From assembly GCA_026770025.1 (NCBI GenBank), contig JAMXDE010000011.1, forward strand, positions 806,001-870,000: a stretch of DNA of 64,000 nucleotides, read 5' to 3'. Source of the DNA: Craspedostauros australis (lineage: Eukaryota; Bacillariophyta; Bacillariophyceae; Mastogloiales; Achnanthaceae). The position numbers were made by a program, and so were the translations under genes. Below, piece after piece: positions 32,335-42,131 of this stretch (positions are counted from its first letter, which is position 1; every line of letters begins with the position of its first letter). The notes beneath the pieces were generated by a model that saw only the letters and a program-made list of their open reading frames with translations, was not told the origin of the DNA and ran no database searches.

Positions 32335-33252
32335 ATGACGATGATCGATGCAAGCTCCGCAAGGCTCGGCGATGGCCCCCAAGCTGGGGGAACAGAGTTC
32401 GTCAAGACCAACTTCGAGGTGTACGTGTGCAAGCAGACCTTCAAGTTCAACGCCGCTCACTTCGTCGCCTACAGGGGATTCCGCGAAGCCCTGCACGGCC
32501 ACAATTACTTCATCTCCGTGCGATTGCTGGGATCGCGCACCATCTCCAAGGACGGGTACCTTATCGACTTCGGCGATGTCAAGAAGGCTGTCATCCGCAC
32601 TTGCAAGAGGCTGAACGAGCGCGTCATCTGCCCCATGCATTCCGACGTTATCGACATCACGGTGGGTGACGACACGGTTTCCATGGTGTGTGAGGATGGG
32701 GCGAAGTTCCTGTTCCCCAAGGCCGATTGCGTCTTCCTGCCGATCGTCCACGCCACCACGGAGGAAATGTCCATCTACCTTTGGAGCGCGGTTCTCGGCG
32801 ACATCGATCAAAGCCACCTTGTGCGGCGAGGAATCCACACCATGGAAGTGACGGTGGCCGAGGCGCCAGGTCAGGAATCCGTGTTCCGTCTGGGCTTGCC
32901 CAAGAGCGTCGATGCGGGAAACATTACGTTGGATGTTCGGGCCTTCATCGAGGATGGGCAGATCATCCCAAAGCCATGCGAAGCCGGTCCATCATATGAG
33001 GAGAAGAAGTTGGACGAGCAAGAGAAGGAGGAGGCCAAGCAACCAAAGCTCACGCCACTGTCGACACTGCCGGTGAAGGCGTGCAATGGTGATGATGGTT
33101 GCGGGGCCTGCAAGAATGCTCTTTCGGAGCAGCTGCAGAAGCTCGCCCTTGCCATCAACACCAACCAGCTGTGCCTGCCAACATCTGACACTGGCAAGAC
33201 AGTGTCCATTGAGGATCTCCAGGCGGCCATCGACAAGCAAAACTCCCAGTAG
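32335..33252 (+). CDS. 6-pyruvoyl-tetrahydropterin-synthase-like T-fold protein with long C-terminal extension
   Basis: 305 residues. The T-fold domain (about 20-145) has FKFNAAHFVAYRG and ALHGHNYFISVRL, whose three His match the PTPS/QueD zinc site, and DGYLIDFGDVKKAV, the usual next block. The canonical LDHxxLN segment is replaced by KRLNERVICPMHSD, a variant I recall from algal and protist PTPS-like proteins. HATTEEMSIYLWSAV matches the family's late PT-x-E helix. The normal family length is about 140 residues; here about 150 more follow, with a beta-rich part, a Lys/Glu-rich linker and a Cys-x2-Gly-x-Cys patch (GDDGCGACKN) before a helical end. Pterin synthesis is the default guess, but the altered catalytic segment makes the reaction uncertain. 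ATG 32335 is the first Met and matches the duplicate. Confidence 0.82.
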   Translation: MTMIDASSARLGDGPQAGGTEFVKTNFEVYVCKQTFKFNAAHFVAYRGFREALHGHNYFISVRLLGSRTISKDGYLIDFGDVKKAVIRTCKRLNERVICPMHSDVIDITVGDDTVSMVCEDGAKFLFPKADCVFLPIVHATTEEMSIYLWSAVLGDIDQSHLVRRGIHTMEVTVAEAPGQESVFRLGLPKSVDAGNITLDVRAFIEDGQIIPKPCEAGPSYEEKKLDEQEKEEAKQPKLTPLSTLPVKACNGDDGCGACKNALSEQLQKLALAINTNQLCLPTSDTGKTVSIEDLQAAIDKQNSQ

Positions 33253-33884
33253 AAACTGACACAACGTTTTACTGCATAGAGTAAGGGAGGTTCCCCTTTC
33301 CTCGTTGGCACTTATTGCTTTTGCAACCGCCGCAACCGGTCGTGTCGTGGCGCGATAAAATAGAAAATCGAACAACTGAATTGATCAACGGATGCGCCAA
33401 CGAACCCAACGAACGAATGATTGGAGCTGTGGAACATAACCGCGTTTGAGTACACGCCAGTACGAGCGCGCAGCAAATCGTCATTTCACCGATGTATGTA
33501 ACCAGTGACAATGAAGTGCGAGTAGTCGTATGTTTCTCAGATTGTCATGACTGCGCCAAGGGTGACAGTTTCAGTCATCGTGGCGCCAATTTATTATTTT
33601 GATTGGAGGCAGGAGGTGGGACAGCAGAAGGCGTTTACGTTGAAGATACTGGAGGCAGATCCTCTCGTCGCTCCTCCCCTCCCCAGCGAGCACCAATTGG
33701 ATGCAGTGCCACAAAATGAGATCATCACAGATAGAGTTGTCGTACTATGAGAGTGTAGAATTATGCTAATAGTATAATAGATGGCTGATGCGTGAGACGT
33801 TTGTAGCAGTACGAGTGTGGTGTGCTTGATACGATCCTTGTCGATGGTATTATGCCATACCAAAGAGTACGATGGTATAATAGT
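33253..33884. other. Convergent 3' spacer
   Basis: 632 bp between the PTPS-like stop (+) and the translocator stop (-). No gene seen; it should contain both 3' UTRs. Confidence 0.4.
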
Positions 33885-35780
33885 TTACGATGTCTTGGCC
33901 TTCTCGTCCTTCTTTGGTGCTGGCTTCTTTTTCGAGGCGAGCGAGTAGGCGAAGGTTCCGCAAATGGCGATGGCGGATCCGATGATGGTGTTGCGCTGCA
34001 TGGCTTCCTGGAACACGAAGGAGGAAACGACGATGATGATGACGCGCTTGGCGGTGTTGAGCACGGAGGATGTGACGGCACCGACACTGGCGGTGAAGGC
34101 AAAGGCGAACTCGTTGTAGATGTAGAAGAAGAATCCGGAGAGGAGGATGTTCATCATTATGGCGTTGGCGGTGTGCTCGGCGGCGGCCTCGTCCCAGGTC
34201 TGCTTGAGGGTTGGGAGTTCCTGAACGACGACGAATGGGACGGAGCAGCAGAAGGAGATGATGTTCATGACTGCGTACACGTTGGCGGCGTCCATGTTCT
34301 TGCTTGGGTCGGCTTTGAGCTTCTTGGTGACGCTGGATCCGATCTTTCCCTTGAGCGCGGCAGATGCGTTGGCCATGGAGGCGAAGAGGAACGCCTCGAC
34401 GTTGATGTCGATACCCTTGCCCTCCTTGACGCAGGCAAGTCCAACACCTCCGACGATTGGGATGAGCATGGCGTACGCAAGTAGTGGCTTGACGTCGATT
34501 GGTGGCAGCAAGAGACCAATGACGGCGGCGAAGGCTGGTTCGCAGGCCTTCACGATCTGCGCGAAGGACACGGCACCGACGGCGGAAGCGAGGACGGAAC
34601 CAGAGTGGGCGAGCGAGGCGAAGAGACCAATTGGAATGCAGGCAGCGATGTCGGCACCGGTGAGGTTTGGCATCTTGCGCAGGCCGGTCGTCCACATCAT
34701 GAGGGACCAGACAATTCCGACAACCAGCTGGGCGGTGGCGACGAACCAATGGGCATGGATCATGTTGGTGGCCTTCTTGTTGAAGATGTTGTAGAAGGTG
34801 TTGCCTGCGTACCAGCAGACAACGAGGGCAGCCTGTTGTACGTGATGGGTTGGTCGGTTCATTCGTTGTTTCATTTTCCATCGTGAGTTGTTGTGTGCGA
34901 TGTCGACATTCCAAATGGTGTCGTCGTGTGCACAACGACCACATCACAGCAAAGAGTGTGCGGGTGAAATTGTATTTGCATTTGTTGCAATTCCAGAATC
35001 GATTTCATGGTCGCAAATGCAATTGTCATGAACCAAACATGGATTCCGAAGCAGCAGCCATCGCCATTGTTCGCATTGCCACAGATTGAAAGTGAGGCGG
35101 TGTGCCATTGTTCATCACCATCGCGTCGCATGCGGATCATTCGCGCCGTACGTAGTTCGTTGTTTGGTTCGGTTTTGTTGCATTGCACAGCGACATCCAT
35201 TCGTTGCAACAACATGAGAGCGCCACCGGCAGGGAATAATGAAACAAGCCAGGGGTGTGACAGGGAGAGGAGAGCGGTTGGAAAGGGCAAATTATTTTGG
35301 TGAGATCCATGTTGTTGGCATCGCAGGGCCCATTCATTCTGCCCGATCCGAACGCAAGCCGTGGGATGTGACCGTCGTGAATGCAGTGGTCTCCCTCCGG
35401 TGTTCGTCTGTTTGACGGAACCATCCGCGGCACCTCCTGGGAAGCGACGAAAGTGACAATGGATGCTGTTATTTTGCTTTGCATGTTGCCTATGATACAC
35501 CTCCGTTTCCTTGCGTCGTCCATTGTGCTGCCACTTGGTTTGCGTGACTTCGAAATGCATCCATGAGCAAACTTTGTTGGTGACATCATCACGCGGCACG
35601 CAGATCTTTGTGCTCCGTCTGCCCTCCCCGTCAAACACATGCATCAATCCATGCAATCTCATTGTCACCGAACAGCGCGTCGCAAAGAGTCAGATGACAC
35701 ATCGCATCATGCTACGGTTATCGTATGATCTGCCTTACCAGCTTGGCATTGGATGGTGGTGCTTCCTTCTTTCCGCTCAT
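33885..35780 (-). CDS. Triose-phosphate/phosphate translocator family member, copy A
   Basis: Two exons: a 42 bp first exon 35739-35780 (MSGKKEAPPSNAKL) and 33885-34832, with a 906 bp intron (GTAAGG...AACAG, phase 0); 329 residues. The join gives AKL-AALVVCWYAGNTFYN, the usual start of helix 1 in plastid phosphate translocators. Family features: NIFNKKATN, AHWFVATAQL, VSFAQIVKACEP, SSVLNTAKRVIIIVVS (the Lys-Arg pair of the substrate site) and the closing GTFAYSLASKK with a Lys-rich cytosolic tail. About ten membrane helices. There is no signal or transit peptide; in diatoms such presequence-less members sit in the outermost plastid membrane. The likely role is exchange of triose phosphate or phosphoenolpyruvate for phosphate. 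An in-frame ATG (34862) just upstream of the acceptor could start an alternative form. Confidence 0.9.
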
Positions 35781-36684
35781 GATGATGGTTTGTTCTTGGT
35801 GGATACGATTATGGTGAATTATGGTGCTGCGTGCTAAATTATGGTACGGTGTCAGGTTTGGCGGTGTTGTCTTCCCTTTTTGGCGGTTGGTTTGCGTCTG
35901 TGTTTGGGAGAGAAGTGAAGAATGGTGTGCGTTGGATTGCGCGTCGCGTCACCCTCGGTGCTGTCACGGGTGGTCGGTTGATCTTTTTTCGTGTCTGTCG
36001 TTGATCCAGCTGGCAGTGAAGATCGCTTCTCGTCGCCGAAGATTCCTGAAGGATGATCCATTCGACTCGATGAGATTCAACGGGCGAAGTACGGACCGTG
36101 CTTCTCTCTCCAGGCAACAAGAACAGAAGAAGAGGTTTTTGTTTCCGTTTCCGTGTCAGTCGCAGATGAATCCCGGAGAAAAATGAACAAGGTTCGGGTT
36201 TTGTCAATTCGCATCGACAAGAATCGTTTCTTTTCTCCTTTTGGTCCGGGTCGAGTCTGCCACTTTCTTCAACAAAGCAGCTACAACACACACCAGCACC
36301 AGCACCAGCACCAGCACCAGCACCAGCACCACCACGAGTGCGGACGTGCGATGCAATGCGGTTGTGGAGAATGAAACAGAGCATCTCTACCTGGTCTTTC
36401 CGTTGCTGCTGCAGATCAATGACACACTTGGTTAGCAGTTAGAAACGAGTATGGTATAGTCGATTGGTTTGGAGCGGAGTAAAAGAGTAAATTGCAGCAG
36501 CGTTGTACACACATGAAGTACTTGTTCCCAGTACTTGTAGAAGTGCATGTGTGTCTGCCGCATAGTCGCGGTGCTGGATTTGAGGTGCACGCGAAGATTG
36601 GCGATGATCAGCATCGTCGGCGAGCTTGACTTGCTGCCGATTCACATTGCTGGTGCTGCTGCCATCGCCTTTCCAGAAGCTTGA
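35781..36684. other. Spacer between the translocator copies
   Basis: 904 bp between the start of copy A and the stop of copy B, both on the minus strand, so it should hold copy A's promoter and copy B's 3' end. A (CACCAG)6 run lies at 36291-36326. No gene recognised. Confidence 0.4.
36291..36326. repeat. (CACCAG)6 hexanucleotide repeat
   Basis: Six perfect CACCAG units followed by CACCACCAC, in the spacer between the two translocator genes. No coding frame is supported here. Confidence 0.9.
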
Positions 36685-38080
36685 TTAGGCGTCCTTGGTC
36701 TTTGGTGCTGCTGGCTTCTTCGATGCCAACGAATACGCGAAGGTTCCGCAAATGGCGATGGCCGATCCGATGACGGTGTTGCGTTCCATGGCCTCCTGGA
36801 AGACGACGGCGGACACGACGATGATGATGACGCGCTTGGCGGTGTTGAGGACGGAAGATGTGACAGAACCGACCATGGCGGTGAAGGCGAATGCGCATTC
36901 GTTGTAAAAGTAGAAGAAGAGTCCCGAGATGATGATGTTCTTGGCGAGCTCCTGCGATCCATGGACGGCGGCTGCCTCCTCCCAGGTCTGCGTCAGCGTT
37001 GGGAGCTCGGTGAAGACGACGAATGGGATGGTGCAGCAGAAGGAGATGATGTTCATGACGCCGTACACGTTGGCAGCGTCCATGTTTTTGGTCTTGTCCG
37101 ACTTCAGTGCCTTGGTGACGCTCGATCCCACCTTGCCCTTGAGGGAGGCGGCGGCGTTTGCCAAAGATGCGTACAGGAATGCCTGGACGTTAATATCAAC
37201 TCCCTTGCCCTCCTTGATGCATGCCAGACCGACGCCGCCGACGATTGGGATGAGCATGGCGTAGGCAAGCATTGGCTTGACGTCGATTGGTGGCAGCAAA
37301 AGACCGACGATGGCAGCGAACACTGGCTCGCATGCCTTGACGATCTGCGCGAAGGAGACGGCGCCGACGGCCGAAGCCAGGACTGTGCCGCAGTGCGCCA
37401 AGCAGGCGAACAGACCAATTGGCAGGCATGCCTGAATGTCGGACGAGGTGAGGTTTGGTGTCTTGCGCAATCCGCTGCCCCACATGATGGCACTGACGAA
37501 GATCCCGACGACCAGCTGGGCCGAAGCCACGAACCAATGGGCGTCGATCATATTGAGCGCTGTCTTATTGTAAATATTGTACAGCGTGTTGCCTGCGTAC
37601 CAAAGCACGACAAGACCGACCTGTGTGTACGCATGCGGCCATGTGCGAGCCATTGATTATTGGAGTAGATTCGTTGTCAAAGGTGTCAAAGGTGTCAATG
37701 TCCGCAGTCGCATCCATATCCATGGGTTGTGTTCGATCAATCCAAACCAAATGAAAGTAAAGTAGAGTTATGCAAAGTAGAACAAAACAGAGAGGGGTGA
37801 GATGCCGATATTGTGGTGTGCATCATTCGCTGCAGACAGTTGTCGCCGACTCCTTGATCCATCGTCGGAATCATGGATCATCAATTAAAAGGGTCTTCGA
37901 TGCGGAGAGAGCATTGGTGGAGTCGAGCAGAGTGCTGTTGCATTATCTGCCAATGTTATCGATGGCGATCCGGACAGATGCTCCTGTTGCGACCGTCGTA
38001 GAGGAAAAGGTTCCACTCACCAGCTTGGTCGTTGATGTACCCTGCGCATCTGCGGATGTTGTCTGCGTTGATTTGGACAT
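36685..38080 (-). CDS. Triose-phosphate/phosphate translocator family member, copy B
   Basis: Two exons, 38021-38080 (20 residues, ending TSTTKL) and 36685-37620, with a 400 bp intron (GTGAGT...ACACAG, phase 0); 331 residues. The body is a close paralogue of copy A: same helices, same VSFAQIVKACEP, LLPPIDVKP and NTAKRVIIIVVS blocks, and the same intron position directly after a Lys-Leu and before helix 1. It likewise lacks a plastid presequence. Main differences are in the first exon, the loop after PTLTQTW and the C-terminal tail (KKPAAPKTKDA). The conserved intron shows that the tandem pair arose by DNA duplication after the intron was in place. An unspliced ATG (37653) is in frame just before exon 2 and could give a variant N-terminus. 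Confidence 0.9.
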
Positions 38081-38813
38081 GATGTTGGTGGCGATTGTGG
38101 TGGCAATTGTGAGGTGTGGGGATTTTGTGGAAGGCAAGATGATGGTCAAGGGGTTTGGTTTTCCTGGTAGATGTGTGTTGGTGGACTGTACCGCACTACC
38201 AACAGAGCAAAGGGTGGACTCTGCAGATGTGTGCGTTGTGGTCGCAGCCGATCCTCTTGGCAGATTCCGGCGAAAGGTATCATTCCGGAAACGATGCGCT
38301 GCACGCATCTCTCTTCTTCCAGACGTTTGTCTGACTTGACGAAGGAATCTTCTTCGGATGGCGTCGATGACTTGGTTTGTTCCTCTCTGTGCTGGTCGGT
38401 GGATGTGGTTGGCTCGTTGGCTCGTTGGTCGGCAAGGTCGGTTGGTTGGCCACACTGACGCACGCGAATGCTAACGACATGCTTGGTGTCACATTTTGTA
38501 GCTGCGACGTGGAATCGAATTTCAATTGGCGTGGCAAAAAGAACGACATCGGATACCGTGACGTCACGAATAGGCCTATCCTTCTCTGAACAATCATGCG
38601 ACTCCGCGGTCCCCACATTTTGGATCGTTTTCAGCAACCTCATGCAGGCGACGCAGACAAGGTTGTGGCGAACGATCTCGTTTGACTCTTCGTCTCACAG
38701 AGGATGGACAAGAAGATATAGTAAGGTACCACTCCTGCTAGAAGCCATGGGAATTTGCGGGAGCTGCAATTGAGTTGTCTATTATACATATTGTGCTCAT
38801 ACATATCACATCA
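38081..38813. other. Spacer upstream of translocator copy B
   Basis: 733 bp between the start of copy B (-) and the stop of the PIP-box protein (-). A plus-strand frame of 189 codons crosses the copy B first exon (37770-38339) but shows no family features. It should hold copy B's promoter. Confidence 0.4.
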
Positions 38814-41556
38814 TCACGTTTCTCCGGCGACGGCATCCGCGGGTGCTTCGTCCTGCTCCTCCTGTTTTGGCCTCGGTGTCTGAAAGAATGCGTCCATTGA
38901 CTTCTGCACCACCTTGCTCTCCTTGTAGAACGATCCCTTGATGAGACGGAAGTAGTTCCGGATCACGTTGATGTGATGATTCACGCGCTGGAAGTTCCGA
39001 TCGGATTTGACGTATCTGGCGGATTTGGTGCCAATGTCTGCGCAAAGGCGTTCCGTTGCGTGGAATACTTCGCGTACAACTCTCTTCTCGTCCTTTAACG
39101 TTGCGTGGTGCTCAGTGTTGGAATTTGCGTGGGGCTCAGTATTGGTGTTGGTATTGACATTGTCTTTCGTGTTGACACTCGCATTCATGTTGGCATCGGC
39201 ATTCATGTTAGCATCAACGTTGGTGCCAGCAATACCTCCAATACCACCGAGTCCTTCCAGTGACCCCTCGATTCCAAGGCCCGTGCCGACGCTCTGCAAA
39301 AGGGAGTCGTCGTTCAAGAACGAGTCTATCGAATTCTCCAGCAAGGATGGCTCATTCTGTTCCACGTCGTGAATGTGAGCCATCAGCACATCGACGCTGC
39401 GTCGCAGAGCTGTGATCGAAAGGTCCACGATCGCGAGGCACACAGCGCTGTTCATCCATCTGCTGCCGTTGGGCCCAGTGGCGTCGTTTGTGTGCAACAG
39501 ATACTGCAACGCCATCATCGGGACACCCAGCATCATCCAGTGTCGAGCATCGCAAAACTCGGATGCTTCATTCTGAGTAAGGACCCCGCGTGTGTACTTC
39601 ATGACGATATCGGATAGCTGCAGCTTCCACGGACCCATCAAGTCCACTTCGTCCGTCTTCGTGCATCGCGTCAAGGCCTCCACGGTGCATCGACTCGCCA
39701 ACTCGAGTGATGTTGGATCATCCCTCGTTGACGGCACTATCCGCGCCACCAACACCAGTCCAAGGACGAGCCCTTCATCATTGGGCGTACCACAAGCAGC
39801 TGCAGAGTCTTGTGACGAAGCTTCGGAAGGAGTTGATCGCTTCACCAACCTGCAAACGCTCGCGATGATTGATTTCGCCGTAGATGCTGCCCAACCCCTG
39901 TGCTCGTTGTCCGGGATGGCAGGATTTTGCAATTTGACCAGACGCACCAGCGATAGCCAAAGCTGTTGCCACGCGCAAAACAAACCCGCATGCCTGCGTG
40001 TGTATGGTAAGGGAGATTGTGGGTCCGAAAAAAAAGAATGAATGAAATGATCGGTAACATGTGCGACGTATGGTGAGCGATATGCAGAATTGATAATCGC
40101 GCACGCATGTCGCAATTTTCATCGCTCCACGCAACACGAATACTTACCCTTCCGGCTCGTGGAAGATCCAATCTAACCCCACGATTGCCAGCGTCGATAG
40201 CACCTGCACGAGATCCTCTTTCAGCGTCTCCGCGTCAAAGTACACCAATCCATTCTTCACCGCACAGGCCCACAGCTCCATGAAGCTGAGCAACCCTTGA
40301 GTGTTGATGGTCATGTTTCGCTTCGATCGGTCTTGTGGTGGCGCGGGTAGCAGTTGCTGTGGTGGATCATTCATCGTCGCGTCTGAATCCTGATGGTCGA
40401 TTTTGACGCAACCGTACCACGCGGTCAACTGCTGTGGCAATTCTTTCAACATCAAGAGCGGTCCTTGCGTCGTCTGGATGCCATCCTGCCACAGCGTGAG
40501 CAGCGACTGCTGCGTGACCTTGCTGAGCCGCGAATACGCCCAACTCCCGGCGTTGCCTCCGCTGCACGCGACGATGAAGAACCATTGCACGAGTGGGAAT
40601 GGCAGGCAAGAAATCTTTGCTTCATGACAGATGTTCGACAGTGTGTCCCGTTGTAGGAAGGTGGATAGATTGGCTTGGTCAATATGCATGGCGAACAGTT
40701 GGCACACGTGGGATGTGGGGTCATTCCTTTTTTGCTGTTTTGCCAACGATGACAGCAGGAGCTCGAGGTACTGCAGAGCATCCGCGTCATTGTTTGGGAA
40801 TGGCCCTCTTTCCTCTGCATTCACCGGCGCCGATGTTGACGCTGATGCGGTGCCTGGAATCTTCCTTGTGGGTTCTGAGTTGGTGGACGCGGCATTCTGA
40901 CGATTGGTTTTGTTCGAGTCACCGTTCGAAATGCCGTTCGTGTTGCCGTTCGTGTTGCCGTTCGTGTTGACGTTCGTGTTGACGTTCGTGTTGACGTTCT
41001 CGTCGTTGCCTTGGTCAGGCCGATGCTGCGGCGCATTGCAATTGTGAAAGAGCGTCACGCGGCACCCCAAGCCTGATGATTGGATGGTGTCCCTGGCTGT
41101 TGCAAGCACCCTGCGCCGTGCCATGGACAAACCCTCCTCACGCTCGTCGTTGAGGTCGACGCCATTGAGCTGCGCCTTGATTTGGTCTCGCTTCCTCTCA
41201 AACGCTGCCAACGCACTCGTTCTGCCTGCCGGCTGGATGCCATCGAGTCCGGCGCTTCCATTGATTCCGGTAAGGTCTATCTGCTCGGCAGAGGCTTGAC
41301 CAGCATCATGCTGCTGATCGCCCAGCAAAAAGGATGATCTCTTGTTAATCTCCAAAGTCTTGGCGACCAACTGATCCACCGATGGCAGCACGGCCGATGT
41401 CCGTTGCAGCTGAGCCTGGCGTCGGTCACTGAACTCCAGCGCCGATCGCAGAATGGCATTAGGTGCGTCCTCTTCCACCTTGGCGATGCGCGATGACCTC
41501 CGCTTCTTGAACACTGGCTGCAGCAGGTCCGATCCGTCGCTGTCCGAGTCTGACAT
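38814..41556 (-). CDS. Nuclear protein with C-terminal PCNA-interacting (PIP) box; possibly SLF2/FAM178-like
   Basis: Two exons, 40148-41556 and 38814-39993, with a 154 bp intron (GTAAGT...CACGCAG, phase 2); 862 residues. ATG 41556 opens an acidic/basic N-terminus with a nuclear-localisation-like cluster (FKKRRSSR). The segment QIDLTG could be a SUMO-interacting motif. Residues about 200-250 carry an Asn/Thr-rich tandem repeat encoded by 12-base units. The folded part (about 285-700) is helical, with a LPFPLVQWFF block and Trp/Leu repeats that faintly recall the CANIN domain of SLF2/FAM178 proteins, which recruit SMC5/6 to damaged DNA; this is a weak guess. Near the end QKSMDAFF (833-840) is a perfect PIP box, so binding to PCNA and a role at replication or repair sites is the best-supported inference. 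Confidence 0.75.
40934..40999. repeat. Tandem 12-base coding repeat (Asn/Thr-rich)
   Basis: Imperfect units of GTTCGTGTTGAC/GTTCGTGTTGCC type, five to six copies, translated on the minus strand as NVNT and NGNT units within the PIP-box protein. Confidence 0.85.
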
Positions 41557-42131
41557 CGTCCGTCGCTGAATCGCAGCAGTCGCTATTGGGGACGACAAGG
41601 AAAGCTTCGTGTCGAGTGATGCAAGTATGGTAAGCACTGGGTATGATAGAATGTTCACATTGCATCACATCGCATCACACCGCATCACGCTCTCGTCGTC
41701 TTTCTATTGTACAAGTACGAGTGGATCGTGCCTCGTGCTGATGTCCACATGCCGCATCTGCAGCATCAGATCGCGGCTCTCTTCGATCAATCGACACACC
41801 AACCAGAGCCGTTTTGTGCCTGTCGGTGTGTTTCGCCACAATTTTGAATTTTGAATCGCCTTTTGTTTGACTCGATTGACCCATTCGATTCAACAACCGT
41901 CCATCGAACTTCATGCGTTTGTGATTTCGCGGAACGCAGCTTTACCAGTTGTTGGCACTGCAACCAAATGAAGATTCGTGAAGAAGCAAATAGCAGCAGA
42001 GTGTTTGATGTGTGCTCGCGGGCAGCAACATCCACCCTCACGACCCCACCTCACAAAAAGGTTGATTCGCAGCCTCACCACTCGTATTGCAGTCACGTTG
42101 AGGATCGTCCTCAGCATCACCGCGCGCAGCA
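41557..42131. promoter_or_regulatory. Divergent intergenic region
   Basis: 575 bp between the start codons of the PIP-box protein (leftward) and the unknown mitochondrial-type protein (rightward), so it should contain both promoters. No conserved element was recognised apart from a TACGAGTG near 41716. Confidence 0.45.

Noticed and set aside
37770-38339. 189-codon plus-strand frame
   Set aside because: Crosses the first exon of translocator copy B on the other strand; the exon is supported by its splice site and by the parallel structure of copy A.
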